Source of the DNA: Acidobacteriota bacterium
Lineage (GTDB): Bacteria; Acidobacteriota; Blastocatellia; RBC074
Assembly: GCA_022072205.1 (NCBI GenBank)
Contig: JAJVID010000195.1
Location: forward strand, 1 to 33,280
Direction of reading: 5' to 3'
DNA length: 33,280 nucleotides
Shown here piece after piece: positions 1-8,085 of this stretch (within the stretch, counting starts at the first letter, position 1; each line of letters starts with the position of its first letter). The translations under genes and the position numbers were made by a program. The notes below the pieces were generated by a model. That model saw nothing but the letters and a program-made list of their open reading frames with translations. It was not told the origin of the DNA and made no database searches.

Positions 1-320
1 TTGCCCATCTCCTTGCCTTCGGCCTGATAAGTTTTGCGGTAACGTTCGATGGTCGCGTCCCAACCCGACAGCTTGCGGCCTCCTGAGAAAAACGTCAGGT
101 CCGGCGAACGCCAGTAACCATCCATGAATTCTTCCAGCTTGCCTGCGTTCCAGGCGGCGACCTGGGCGTCGAGCACCGCGCGAATTTCGGCTTCGCCAGA
201 TTTTGGCTGAACGGGTTTTGGCTGAACGGGTTTATTCTGCGTTTGAGCTATCGCGACTGGCGCAACCAGAAGCCAAAGCAGGCCCAGGCTTATCAGTTTC
301 ATCTCAATCTTCTTTTTCAT
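1..320 (-). CDS. Secreted SnoaL/NTF2-like (DUF4440-type) protein, N-terminal part
   Basis: Partial gene running off the left edge; 106 residues are visible. The protein opens with a short Lys-rich stretch and a hydrophobic signal peptide ending near APVAIAQ, so it is probably exported. A Pro-Val-Gln-Pro-Lys linker follows, encoded by a perfect 15-bp tandem repeat (201-215 and 216-230). The folded part then begins with [24 protein letters not shown], the first helix typical of SnoaL/DUF4440 NTF2-fold proteins, followed by a [18 protein letters not shown] strand. The ATG at 320 has an AAAGGAAA Shine-Dalgarno 8 nt upstream; a second Met at 302 is possible. The fold assignment rests on motif resemblance and the substrate is unknown. 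It is divergent from the penicillin-binding protein gene. Confidence 0.6.
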   Translation of the reverse strand, partial: MKKKIEMKLISLGLLWLLVAPVAIAQTQNKPVQPKPVQPKSGEAEIRAVLDAQVAAWNAGKLEEFMDGYWRSPDLTFFSGGRKLSGWDATIERYRKTYQAEGKEMG

Positions 321-377
321 TAGCGTTTTTCCTTTGATCGGCGGTTTCCGAAGCGCGCATGAACGGCCCGGAACCGC

Positions 378-408
378 TTGAGTGAGGGGCATAGTCGGCT
401 GGTATAAT
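378..408 (+). promoter_or_regulatory. Sigma-70-type promoter of the penicillin-binding protein gene
   Basis: A perfect TATAAT lies at 403-408, preceded by TGG, which makes it an extended -10 (TGnTATAAT). A TTGAGT at 378-383 could be a -35, but the 19-bp spacer is long. The predicted transcription start is at about 415, only some 3 nt before the ATG at 418. The -10 is followed by a CGCC discriminator, as at several other promoters in the window. Confidence 0.6.
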
Positions 409-417
409 TGCGCCGCT

Positions 418-3009
418 ATGTCCGACAACTACTTCTTGACTCCAGATGACGACCCGGACGGGTCTGGCAAAAAATCCTCTTCGATGGCGTTGCCAGATAA
501 ACTAGCAGAAATGGTGGCCCGGTTGGAAGATTTCTTCCGCGCTTCGACGCCCAAAGCGCTGGTGACGCTGGCTCTGATCGCTGGCGGAATGACCGGCCTG
601 GTTCTCGCCTACCAGATGAGTTTCTCGGTATACGCCGACGAGGTGGACGGACTGGCTGATTACCGGCCCGCCGAAATAACGAAAGTTTACGCGGATGACG
701 GCAAAACGTTGATCGGCGAGCTATCGCTCGAACGGCGCATCCCGCTCGAATACAAAGAAATTCCGGAGCGGATGAAGCAGGCGATCCTGGCCATCGAAGA
801 CACGCGGTTTTACGAGCACATGGGAATTGATCCGGTACGGCTGAGCGGAGCGGTATTGGAGAGCGTCCTGCGCCAGCGTCGCGCGCGCGGCACTTCGACG
901 CTAACACAGCAACTCGCGCGAGGCCTCTTCCTGAGCCGCGAGGGCACTTACACGCGCAAATTCAAAGAAGCTCTCTACGCCATCCAAATCGAGCGCGTTT
1001 ACACCAAAGAGCAGATTCTCACACTCTACTGCAATCAGATTTTCCTGGGCGGCGGCGCTTACGGTTTCGAGGCGGCGGCCAATTACTATTTCAGCAAGCC
1101 GCTGAAAGACCTGACTCTGGAGCAATACGCCCTGTTGGCGGCGTTGCCTAAAGGGCCGCAGCAGTTCTCTCCGATTCATCATCCGAAAGCGGCCAGAGAG
1201 CGTCGCAATCTGGTGCTTCAGGCGATGGCCGACGCCGGGTTCGTTTCGGACGATGAGGCGGACGCGGCCAAGACCAAACCGCTCGGCATCCAGGTGGACG
1301 ACCAACGCGGCAAGAACGACCGCTCGCCATACGCTTATTTTGTTGAAGAGGTGCGCCAGGAGTTGCAGCGCATCATGGTCGAGAAACATTCGGCGGATGC
1401 GATGGATGTTTACAAGGCCGGGCTGAGCGTTTACACGACGCTCGACGCCCAGGCGCAAAAGTGGGCGGTTGACGCCGTCCGCAAGGGCGCGCGGAATTAC
1501 GAAAAGCGGCACGGATGGCATGTCAAATTCGACAACGTCATCGAAAAAGAAGGCGCCTCGATTGAAACTTACCGCCACCCGTCGTGGATCGCCGTGCCTG
1601 AAGTCGGCGACATCGTGACCGGGATGATCAAGGACGTGAATGATCGCGGCACGCACGTTTCCTTCGGCTCCTATTCCGCCGTGATCACCGCCGAGCAAAC
1701 CGACGCGCTGGGCAAGCCGCCTTCAAAACTCTTCAAGCGCGGCGATCTGGCGCAGTTCAAGATCGAAGCGATTGATCCCGCGAAAAAGACGCTGTCGGTC
1801 ACGCTCGATCCCGAACCGGATGTGCAGGCGGCGCTGATCCTGCTCGACGCGAAGACCGGCGAAATAAAGGCGATGGTCGGCGGCTATAACTTTGCGACCA
1901 GCAAGTTCAATCACGCGACTCAGGCCAATCGCCAGACCGGATCGGCCTTCAAGCCGTTCGTTTACGCGACCGCGATAGAGCAGGGACTCAAGCCCGACGA
2001 CATCGTAGACGATTCGCCGTTCCAGCGCGGCAATTGGACGCCGCACAATTACGACAATCAGTTCAAAGGCGCGATGCCTTTGCGCCAGGCGTTGGCGTTA
2101 TCGCGCAACATCCCGGCGGTGCGCGTGATGGATGAAGTGGGCGTGCGCAATACCGCCGATCTGGTCAAACGCATGGGGCTGCCGAACCCGATGGCGCCAT
2201 TCCTGCCATCGGCGCTGGGCGCAACCGAAGAGCCGTTGCTGGCGATGGTTTCGGCCTACTCGACCTTTCCGAACAGCGGCGTGCGCGTCGAGCCGATTCG
2301 CATCCGCAAGGTGGTTGACCGCGACGGCGCCGTCCTGGATCAAACTGAGCCGAAGCAAAATAAAGTGATTTCGAGTTACGTGGCCGGGCAGATGGTGGAT
2401 ATGATGCGCGGTGTCGTGCAGTTCGGAACCGCGACGGCGGCCAACTCGATTGGACACGAACTGGCTGGAAAGACGGGAACGGTCAACGATTTTACGGACG
2501 CATGGTTCATCGGCTACTCACCAAAGGTCGTCTGCGGAGTCTGGATCGGTTTCAGCGACAGCAAGAAACCGCTCGGCAAAGGCGAATCGGGATCTTCCGC
2601 CGCGTTGCCTTTCTGGATTGACTTCATGCAGAAGTACCTGAAGGACAAACCGAAAGAGAAATTCGGCAGAGTTCCCGATCTGCCCGATGATTTAAGGCAG
2701 GTTCAGGCGGTTCGCGCGCGTGAGCATGCCAGCGAGTTGGCGCGCATCGCAGCTCGTGACGGAGACATTCTGCCTGGCTCCGACGACGTGCCGAACCTTG
2801 ACCCTCTGGCAGGCAGACCTTCAACCAGCGACAATCTCGCTCCCCTCATCGTCAAGCCCGCCCCGCCGCCGGTGCGCGATCAGCCGGTCGAGGCGCCACG
2901 AGTGGAGCCGCCCAAAATACTTAAACCTCCGCCAACCCCCAAACCTCAACCTCAGGATGAGCCGGTCAGGAAGGGGAAGAAGGGGAAGATCGAAGACCCA
3001 CTTAGATAA
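418..3009 (+). CDS. mrcA: Class A penicillin-binding protein 1A (glycosyltransferase/transpeptidase)
   Basis: Bifunctional peptidoglycan synthase of 863 residues: it polymerises lipid II and cross-links the stem peptides on the outer face of the inner membrane. A short cytoplasmic tail and one membrane helix (about residues 44-66) are followed by the GT51 domain, with catalytic Glu127 in the EDTRFYEH motif and [12 protein letters not shown]. An OB/S1-like insert (about 400-450) precedes the transpeptidase domain, with the SxxK nucleophile at Ser509 (GSAFKPF), SRN at 562-564 and KTG at 685-687. The tail is rich in Pro and Lys. I chose the ATG at 418 because the alternative GTG at 382 falls inside the promoter. 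No Shine-Dalgarno precedes 418, which fits a leaderless transcript. The gene converges on the ECF sigma gene, with 8 bp between the stops. Confidence 0.93.
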   Translation: MSDNYFLTPDDDPDGSGKKSSSMALPDKLAEMVARLEDFFRASTPKALVTLALIAGGMTGLVLAYQMSFSVYADEVDGLADYRPAEITKVYADDGKTLIGELSLERRIPLEYKEIPERMKQAILAIEDTRFYEHMGIDPVRLSGAVLESVLRQRRARGTSTLTQQLARGLFLSREGTYTRKFKEALYAIQIERVYTKEQILTLYCNQIFLGGGAYGFEAAANYYFSKPLKDLTLEQYALLAALPKGPQQFSPIHHPKAARERRNLVLQAMADAGFVSDDEADAAKTKPLGIQVDDQRGKNDRSPYAYFVEEVRQELQRIMVEKHSADAMDVYKAGLSVYTTLDAQAQKWAVDAVRKGARNYEKRHGWHVKFDNVIEKEGASIETYRHPSWIAVPEVGDIVTGMIKDVNDRGTHVSFGSYSAVITAEQTDALGKPPSKLFKRGDLAQFKIEAIDPAKKTLSVTLDPEPDVQAALILLDAKTGEIKAMVGGYNFATSKFNHATQANRQTGSAFKPFVYATAIEQGLKPDDIVDDSPFQRGNWTPHNYDNQFKGAMPLRQALALSRNIPAVRVMDEVGVRNTADLVKRMGLPNPMAPFLPSALGATEEPLLAMVSAYSTFPNSGVRVEPIRIRKVVDRDGAVLDQTEPKQNKVISSYVAGQMVDMMRGVVQFGTATAANSIGHELAGKTGTVNDFTDAWFIGYSPKVVCGVWIGFSDSKKPLGKGESGSSAALPFWIDFMQKYLKDKPKEKFGRVPDLPDDLRQVQAVRAREHASELARIAARDGDILPGSDDVPNLDPLAGRPSTSDNLAPLIVKPAPPPVRDQPVEAPRVEPPKILKPPPTPKPQPQDEPVRKGKKGKIEDPLR

Positions 3010-3017
3010 CGCGTTGA

Positions 3018-4289
3018 TTACGAATCGGCGCCTATCTGGCACGCCTTTAACTTGCGCTCGAAAAAATTCGTCTCGGACGGGCTTCGAGCCAAATTCATGG
3101 CTTTTTCAAAATGCTTCGCCGCCTCTGGCAAGCGTCCCGCAAGAAGATGAAATTCCCCCTCCGCCGCCGGGTAAAAGGGATAGTCCTTGAGCTTTCCAGA
3201 ATCGGGGATCTTCCTCAATTCGACCAAACCTTCTTCCGGCCCCAGGACTTTGCCCAGGGCGACGGCCCGGTTCAAAGCTACAATGGGCGAAGGTTTCAAC
3301 CGGTAAAGGATGTCGTAAAGTTCAAGGATTTTGGCCCATTCGGTTTTCTCATAGGTCGAGGCCGCACAGTGCAAAGAGGCGATCCCCGCTTCCAGGTGGT
3401 ACTCGCTCAACTCATTTCCCGTCGAGGCTCTTTCCAGAAAATGGAATCCTCTCCCAATCAAATCCCAGTCCCATTTGGAACGATCCTGCGCTTCCAGTTG
3501 GACCAAGCCGCCATCCTCGTCCATTCGGCCAGCAAGGCGGGCCGCATGAAAACACAGAAGCGCCAGCAGAGCGTGCGTCCTGGGTTTATTCCCTTCCGGA
3601 TGCTCGCTCAAAAGAAGCGCGAGGCGGATGGCCTCGAAACAAAGGTCTTCGCGAACTGTCTGATCGGATTGGCTGCTGTGGTAACCCTCGTTGAAAAGAA
3701 GGTAGATGGCCTGGTAGACGGCCTCAAGGCGCGCGGCTACATCAGAAGCGTTGGTGATTTCGACAAAAGCTCCCGAAAGCCGGAACAATTTCCGCGCCCG
3801 GCCCAATCGTTTTTCGATTGCATCCTCACTGGCCAGAAGGGCGTGGGCGATTTCGGAAACGCTGAAACCGCAAAGCGTTTTTAGAATCAACGTCACCTGG
3901 GCTTCTGTTGAAAGCTCCGGATGACAGCAGGAAAACATCATGCGCAGTTGGTCGTCCTGAAGCTCTTTCTCAAAGGCCGGCGTTTCCACTGGCAAATCTT
4001 CACGGAGCCTCAAAAGGCGGGTGAGTTCCGGGGCGAAGTAACGGAATTGCTCGTCCCGCCTCACGAGATCAATAGCGCGGTTGCGAGCCACACGCATCAG
4101 CCATGCTGACGGGTTGTCAGGAAGGCCGTGAATAGGCCACGTTTCCAGCGCGCGGCAAAGGGTGTCCTGAACCACGTCCTCTGCCAGATCAAGGCGGCCC
4201 AAACCGAAAATCCTGGTTAAATATGAGATCATCTTCCCCGCTTCCCGGCGGAAAAGATGATCAACTAATCCTGCTACTTCGTTCGTAAT
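3018..4289 (-). CDS. ECF42-type RNA polymerase sigma factor with TPR-like C-terminal extension
   Basis: Sigma-70-family factor directing RNA polymerase to a small regulon. Region 2 shows TRIFGLGRLDLAEDVVQDTLCRALE and NPSAWLMRVARNRAIDLVRR; region 4 shows the helix-turn-helix LCGFSVSEIAHALLASEDAIEKRLGRAR (shown here only to locate it). About 200 further residues form the helical, TPR-like extension that defines group ECF42. The first ATG is at 4232 (404 aa), but the upstream frame still encodes the family's conserved DHLFRREAGK N-terminus. No ATG, GTG or TTG precedes it. The best reading is an ATT start at 4289 behind a GGAGGG at 4293-4298, giving 423 aa. It is the last gene of a DoxX-YCII-sigma cassette, the partner arrangement known for ECF42. 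No anti-sigma gene is adjacent. Confidence 0.85.
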   Translation of the reverse strand: MTNEVAGLVDHLFRREAGKMISYLTRIFGLGRLDLAEDVVQDTLCRALETWPIHGLPDNPSAWLMRVARNRAIDLVRRDEQFRYFAPELTRLLRLREDLPVETPAFEKELQDDQLRMMFSCCHPELSTEAQVTLILKTLCGFSVSEIAHALLASEDAIEKRLGRARKLFRLSGAFVEITNASDVAARLEAVYQAIYLLFNEGYHSSQSDQTVREDLCFEAIRLALLLSEHPEGNKPRTHALLALLCFHAARLAGRMDEDGGLVQLEAQDRSKWDWDLIGRGFHFLERASTGNELSEYHLEAGIASLHCAASTYEKTEWAKILELYDILYRLKPSPIVALNRAVALGKVLGPEEGLVELRKIPDSGKLKDYPFYPAAEGEFHLLAGRLPEAAKHFEKAMNLARSPSETNFFERKLKACQIGADS

Positions 4290-4306
4290 AGTCCCTCCAA
4301 CTGCTC

Positions 4307-4331
4307 TGTGACGCTGCGGCTCTGCGTCACA
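4307..4331. repeat. Inverted repeat between the YCII gene and the sigma gene
   Basis: Perfect 8-bp arms TGTGACGC and GCGTCACA separated by 9 bp. It sits about 8 nt upstream of the sigma gene's Shine-Dalgarno. No U-tract follows on either strand, so it is not a standard terminator. It could be an operator or an mRNA hairpin affecting sigma translation or processing. Confidence 0.6.
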
Positions 4332-4360
4332 AATACCGTCCCGGAGTTTTGTGGTTTGAT

Positions 4361-4702
4361 TTAGGAAATGATGGCGCGGATCTCCACCGACCCGTCACTT
4401 TCCAGAATGGGACAGCCCTTAGCCAACTCCACCGCCTGAGCCATGTCGCCAGCCTCGACAAACATATGGCCTTGAATGGAGTCCTTCACTTCAACAAAGG
4501 GACCGTCAGTGACCGATTTGGCCTTACCCCGGACAACCTTGCCCGTTCCATCCAACCGCTCTCCGAGTTGCTTAAGGTGGCCATTCATTTCCAGGGCGCC
4601 TTTCCAATCCATCCACTTCTTCATCGTTTGTTGCATCTGTTCCGGGGACATGGACTGATAAGCCGCCGGGTTACTCCGGAATAAATACATAAACTTTGCC
4701 AT
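4361..4702 (-). CDS. YCII-related (DGPF) protein
   Basis: A 113-residue cytoplasmic protein of the YCII/DGPF family, a dimeric ferredoxin-like fold found as the usual partner of ECF42 sigma factors; its reaction is unknown. Visible features are MAKFMYLFRS, SPEQMQQTMKKWMDWKGALE, the family signature TDGPFVEVKDSIQGHMFVEA and the acidic C-terminal strand. The start at 4702 has a strong AAGGAG (4711-4716) 8 nt upstream. The open frame runs further upstream into the DoxX gene but has no family sequence there. It lies 35 bp downstream of the DoxX-like gene and 71 bp upstream of the sigma start. I infer that it is co-transcribed with both. Confidence 0.85.
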   Translation of the reverse strand: MAKFMYLFRSNPAAYQSMSPEQMQQTMKKWMDWKGALEMNGHLKQLGERLDGTGKVVRGKAKSVTDGPFVEVKDSIQGHMFVEAGDMAQAVELAKGCPILESDGSVEIRAIIS

Positions 4703-4737
4703 TTTGTGTTCTCCTTTTCTGATATTTCGGTTCGCTC

Positions 4738-5136
4738 TTACATCCAGCCAGTCTTCCATTGCCGATAAGAAATCAGGACGAAAGCAAGAATGATGATTGG
4801 CGTCAGCGTCTTCACGAAGGGATCGCCGTAAAGCGCATGTGAGGCTGACGCTCCGAGCAGGTTGAACGTATACCCCGCGTAAGCCCATTCTTTCAAAGTC
4901 CGAAACTGTCCCTGCAGGATTGCAATGCCGCCGAGGAGTTTGGCGGTTCCCAGAATTTTGAGCAAATAAATGGGGTAGCCGAGGTGTGTGATGCCTTCGA
5001 CGTTGAACGGCGCGCCTGCCAGGTATGTCAAACCCGCCACCATCATCGTCGAAACGAACAATAATGTCACCGTCCAGTAGATCCATCTTGCTGTCGTTAT
5101 CCATTGCGCTTTCTTTTCCATCATAGAATTCGCCAT
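4738..5136 (-). CDS. DoxX-like four-helix membrane protein
   Basis: A 132-residue integral membrane protein of the DoxX-like type (DoxX_2/DUF6640-like small proteins). Four hydrophobic segments are visible: IYWTVTLLFVSTMMVAGLTYL, IYLLKILGTAKLLGGIAIL, WAYAGYTFNLLGASASHALYG and LTPIIILAFVLISYRQW. The function is unknown; relatives often sit beside ECF42 or other stress regulators. The start at 5136 is chosen because of AAGGAG at 5144-5149. The open frame reaches 5280, but the extra residues are basic and unlike the family. The segment before its start (GAAAAGGAGAA, then CAAAATGGC) is nearly the same as that before the YCII gene, suggesting a duplicated or selected translation-initiation region. 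It is the first gene of the cassette. Confidence 0.78.
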   Translation of the reverse strand: MANSMMEKKAQWITTARWIYWTVTLLFVSTMMVAGLTYLAGAPFNVEGITHLGYPIYLLKILGTAKLLGGIAILQGQFRTLKEWAYAGYTFNLLGASASHALYGDPFVKTLTPIIILAFVLISYRQWKTGWM

Positions 5137-5227
5137 TTTGCTTCTCCTTTTCCGATTACGTTCGATTTTAACGCCAAGCTGGCCTGGCATCTCTTCTCCA
5201 AGCCTGATTTGCGACCTGCGCTTATAT

Positions 5228-5254
5228 GACGAACGGGAAAGTCGGAACCGGACA
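5228..5254 (-). promoter_or_regulatory. Possible ECF-type promoter of the DoxX-YCII-sigma cassette
   Basis: On the minus strand, TGTCCG (5249-5254), a 17-bp spacer, then CGTC (5228-5231) resembles the -35/-10 layout of ECF promoters. It sits about 90 bp before the DoxX start. Autoregulation by the encoded ECF42 factor would be natural. Similarity to the published ECF42 motif (TGTCGA-type -35) is only partial. Confidence 0.3.
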
Positions 5255-5293
5255 TAATTGTCATAGTCAGCGTGCGTCACGCGTGATTTTGGC

Positions 5294-5299
5294 TATAAT
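5294..5299 (+). promoter_or_regulatory. -10 element (TATAAT) upstream of the acyltransferase gene
   Basis: Perfect TATAAT followed by CCGCCGT, the same GC-rich discriminator seen at other promoters here. No convincing -35 is visible at 17 bp. The predicted leader is about 75 nt and contains the 10-bp tandem repeat. Confidence 0.45.
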
Positions 5300-5330
5300 C
5301 CGCCGTGCCTGCATTCGGGTAATTTTTCCG

Positions 5331-5364
5331 ATCACAGTCATCAACAGTCATCAACAGTCATCAA
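5331..5364. repeat. 10-bp tandem repeat (ATCAACAGTC, about 3 copies)
   Basis: ATCA-CAGTC, then ATCAACAGTC twice, then ATCAA, ending directly before the GGAG Shine-Dalgarno (5365-5368) of the acyltransferase gene. The unit would lie in the 5' leader. It may be a slippage tract or a direct-repeat protein-binding site. Confidence 0.8.
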
Positions 5365-5377
5365 TGGAGAAAGTTCA

Positions 5378-6589
5378 ATGATCAGAGCGGAAAAAGATTC
5401 TCTGGCTTTTGAAACCAAAGAAGCTGTCAGGAACAAGGCGAAAGAGGTTCTGCCGGAAGTTGAAGGCCCGCAGCCCGCGATGGCCGGGCGATTGATCTCG
5501 CTCGATGTTTTTCGCGGCCTGACTATCGCCGGAATGGTTCTGGTCAACAATGCGGGCAATTGGAACGCGGTCTATCCGCCGCTACTGCACGCGCAATGGA
5601 ACGGATGGACGCCCACCGATCTGATCTTTCCGTTCTTCGTCTTCATCGTCGGCGTGGCGATTCCGCTGGCGTTTGAAAAGCGCAAAGCGGCGGGCGGCGG
5701 TCAACGCGATCTTTATCTGAAAATCTTCCGGCGCACGGCGGTCATCTTTTTGCTTGGCCTGATGCTGAACGCATTTCCGTTCACGATGGACAAGCTCTCG
5801 CATCTGCGCATTCCCGGCGTGCTGCAGCGCATCGCGCTCTGCTACTTTTTCGCCTCGCTGATCTTTTTGAAGGCGAAGGCGCGAACGCAGATTGTGATCG
5901 CCGCTGCGCTGTTGATCGTTTACTGGGCGATGGTGAAGCTGATTGCGGCTCCGGGCTTTGCGCGAGGCGATCTGACGATGGAAGGCAGTCTGGCTTCATG
6001 GGTTGACCGGACGCTTCTGGCCGGGCACACGTACAGGCCGCTGTACGACCCGGAAGGTTTGCTGAGCACGATTCCTGCTGTCGCTACGGCGCTAATTGGC
6101 GCGCTGGCCGGGCAGTGGCTGATGACGCGGCGCGAGACGCTGGACAAGATTGCGGGGTTGTTCGCCGTTGGCGCGCTGTGCGTGATTACCGGTTACGTCT
6201 GGAACTGGGCCTTCCCGATTAACAAGGCGCTGTGGACGAGTTCGTATGTGATGTTCACGGGTGGGCTGGCTTTGCAACTGCTGGCGCTGTGTTACTGGGC
6301 GATTGATTTGAAAGGCTACAAACGATGGGCGCAGCCGTTTGCGGTCTTCGGCGTAAACGCGCTGGCGCTGTACGTCCTTTCGGGTTTAATGATGAAGGCG
6401 CTGCTGCTCGTCAAGACGCCGATGCTTGACGGTTCGACTGGCGACCTGAAAATGTTTATTTATGATCGCGTTTTCGCAACCTGGCTTTCGCCGGTCAACG
6501 CCTCACTCGCCTTCGCATTGAGCTACGTGGCGCTGTGGTGGCTGGTAATGTACGCTCTCTACCGGCGCAGGATTTTCATCAAGGTGTGA
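5378..6589 (+). CDS. Membrane acyltransferase, HGSNAT/DUF5009 (NagX-like) family
   Basis: A 403-residue polytopic membrane protein. About 32 cytoplasmic residues are followed by the family hallmark [21 protein letters not shown], then a loop with [26 protein letters not shown] and about nine further hydrophobic helices. This matches the bacterial relatives of heparan-alpha-glucosaminide N-acetyltransferase (DUF5009), thought to move an acetyl group across the membrane onto an amino sugar. The conserved Asp in LDVFRG and the TDLIFP loop are present. The acceptor sugar cannot be told from sequence. The ATG at 5378 has GGAG 9 nt upstream. The universal stress gene follows 35 bp later and may share its transcript. 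Confidence 0.8.
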   Translation: MIRAEKDSLAFETKEAVRNKAKEVLPEVEGPQPAMAGRLISLDVFRGLTIAGMVLVNNAGNWNAVYPPLLHAQWNGWTPTDLIFPFFVFIVGVAIPLAFEKRKAAGGGQRDLYLKIFRRTAVIFLLGLMLNAFPFTMDKLSHLRIPGVLQRIALCYFFASLIFLKAKARTQIVIAAALLIVYWAMVKLIAAPGFARGDLTMEGSLASWVDRTLLAGHTYRPLYDPEGLLSTIPAVATALIGALAGQWLMTRRETLDKIAGLFAVGALCVITGYVWNWAFPINKALWTSSYVMFTGGLALQLLALCYWAIDLKGYKRWAQPFAVFGVNALALYVLSGLMMKALLLVKTPMLDGSTGDLKMFIYDRVFATWLSPVNASLAFALSYVALWWLVMYALYRRRIFIKV

Positions 6590-6624
6590 GCGCAATTCTG
6601 CGGTTGGTTACACAAGGAGAATTT

Positions 6625-7542
6625 ATGAATATCCTATTGGGAGTTGATGGTTCTGATTACAGCCTGGCGGCCGCTGATATGATCGCCTCCCTTCCGTGGC
6701 CGCCGAACAGCGCGGTCAAAATTCTCTCCGCCGTGAAGCTGCCGTTCAGGCCGACGGCGGAGACCAGATCGCTTCCTGAAAGTCATTATTCGCAGATTGA
6801 AACCGCCATGACGGAGCAGGCCAATGCCGCCATCAATATGGCTCAGGCGCAAGTCAACGCGACGAATGCGAGCAGAAAGGCTCCGCTGACGATCACAACC
6901 GGCGTAATCATTGGACATCCGCAGGAGGTCATACTCTCCCAGGCCGAAGAGTGTGGAGCCGATCTTATCGCGCTCGGTTCGCGCGGGCTGGGCGGATTCA
7001 AACGCTTCCTGCTCGGCTCGGTCTCCGGCGCTGTAGCGGCGCGCGCGAATTGTTCGGTCATGATTGTGCGCGCCGACGAGAAGCGCCCGATCAGAAACGC
7101 GCGGCTGAATATACTACTGGCCGTTGATGGCTCAGCCGGAAGCGACGCCGCAGTCAACGAAATAGCCAATCGCCCCTGGCCGGAAGGCGCCGCCGTGAAA
7201 GTCATCGCAGCGGCTGAGCCGCCCCAACCGCCCATAGCCGGATCATTGATCCTGCCTGGGAGTTTTATCCAGGGGTGGGAAAAAGCCATTGAGGATCAGG
7301 CGCGCGCGGCGATGGAGAAAGCGTCGGAGCGGTTGCGGGCCAGCGGGCAGGTTTCTCATGTTCTGTCCGAAACCATCCCAGGATCAGCGCGAGACGTGAT
7401 TCTCGACGAGGCTGAAAAGTGGGGAGCCGATCTGATCGTGCTTGGTTCTCGCGGGCTGGGCGGATTCGATCGGTTGCTGCTCGGCTCGGTTTCACAGGCG
7501 GTGGCTTCACACGCAAAGTGTTCGGTGGAAATCGTCCGCTGA
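6625..7542 (+). CDS. Tandem universal stress protein (two UspA domains)
   Basis: Cytoplasmic protein of 305 residues made of two UspA domains in tandem (about 1-147 and 153-305). Each begins with a hydrophobic strand plus VDGS (LLGVDGSDYS; LLAVDGSAGS). Each ends with the ATP-binding motif G-2x-G-9x-G(S/T): GSRGLGGFKRFLLGS in the first domain and GSRGLGGFDRLLLGS in the second. Both copies should therefore bind ATP and form a pseudo-dimer. The role is inferred as stress survival; no partner is shown. The ATG at 6625 is preceded by AAGGAGA at 6614-6620. The frame is open further upstream, but that part overlaps the acyltransferase gene and is not Usp sequence. The second domain's last strand ends AKCSVEIVR, a normal family terminus. 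Confidence 0.9.
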   Translation: MNILLGVDGSDYSLAAADMIASLPWPPNSAVKILSAVKLPFRPTAETRSLPESHYSQIETAMTEQANAAINMAQAQVNATNASRKAPLTITTGVIIGHPQEVILSQAEECGADLIALGSRGLGGFKRFLLGSVSGAVAARANCSVMIVRADEKRPIRNARLNILLAVDGSAGSDAAVNEIANRPWPEGAAVKVIAAAEPPQPPIAGSLILPGSFIQGWEKAIEDQARAAMEKASERLRASGQVSHVLSETIPGSARDVILDEAEKWGADLIVLGSRGLGGFDRLLLGSVSQAVASHAKCSVEIVR

Positions 7543-7597
7543 CGTGACCGTGAAGGAGCCATCCAGGGGGGCCTGCGCGCAATCATCCTGGGGTTGG

Positions 7598-7667
7598 CTG
7601 ACGCTGGCGTCCGCGTCCATCAAATCGCATCCCGCGCCTTTGCGGCGCTCACGGGCGCCAGCGTCAG
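7598..7667. repeat. Long-spaced inverted repeat at the 3' end of the small membrane protein gene
   Basis: Perfect 12-bp arms CTGACGCTGGCG (7598-7609) and CGCCAGCGTCAG (7656-7667) with a 46-bp loop. No T-tract follows. It lies between two convergent transcripts and could be a weak bidirectional terminator, or chance in GC-rich sequence. Confidence 0.45.
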
Positions 7668-8015
7668 AACCAGCAAGCCAATCGGCAGAAGCCCTCCTTC
7701 GAGGATGTTGTAATCGGAGGCGATCCTCTCCCACGAATAGCCCGCGACAAACCTTCCAATCCCAATCTCGAATCCCAGCGTCAGCGCAAGCCAGAGCAGG
7801 CCAACGCCGAGCAACTGGCTAACGCTCTTCGCGCGAATCCATCGAACGGACAGCGCAGTAACGATGAGAATCACCGCCGCCCCTGTGAACACCCCGATTT
7901 GACGCGCTTTGAAATCGCCTACGCGCGGTTCGAGCAGGATTACCCGCGCAACGCCATGCAGGCTTTCGGCGAACATAATGACTATCCAGATAATGACTCC
8001 TCTCAGAAATACCAT
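7620..8015 (-). CDS. Small conserved membrane protein, function unknown
   Basis: A 131-residue protein with four predicted membrane helices: FLRGVIIWIVIMFAESLHGV, FTGAAVILIVTALSV, LLGVGLLWLALTLGFEIGIG and GLLPIGLLVLTLAPV. A conserved-looking soluble loop, LLEPRVGDFKARQIGV, lies after the first helix. I recognise the general type (small hypothetical membrane proteins of soil bacteria) but no function. I chose the ATG at 8015 because the first helix starts there and a GAGGA lies upstream. An ATG at 8060 or TTG at 8063 would add a basic, non-conserved 15-16 residues. It follows the alcohol dehydrogenase gene on the same strand, so they may be co-transcribed. A 12-bp inverted repeat spans its 3' end. 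Confidence 0.6.
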   Translation of the reverse strand: MVFLRGVIIWIVIMFAESLHGVARVILLEPRVGDFKARQIGVFTGAAVILIVTALSVRWIRAKSVSQLLGVGLLWLALTLGFEIGIGRFVAGYSWERIASDYNILEGGLLPIGLLVLTLAPVSAAKARDAI

Positions 8016-8085
8016 ACGGTTATTGATCCTCGACCTGCCGCTCCGAAATTTGCCCGCCATCAAAGGGCATCCGCAACCTCAGCAG

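Noticed and set aside
5137..5280. N-terminal extension of the DoxX-like protein
   Set aside because: Extension is basic, not DoxX-like, and overlaps the ribosome-binding site and candidate promoter.
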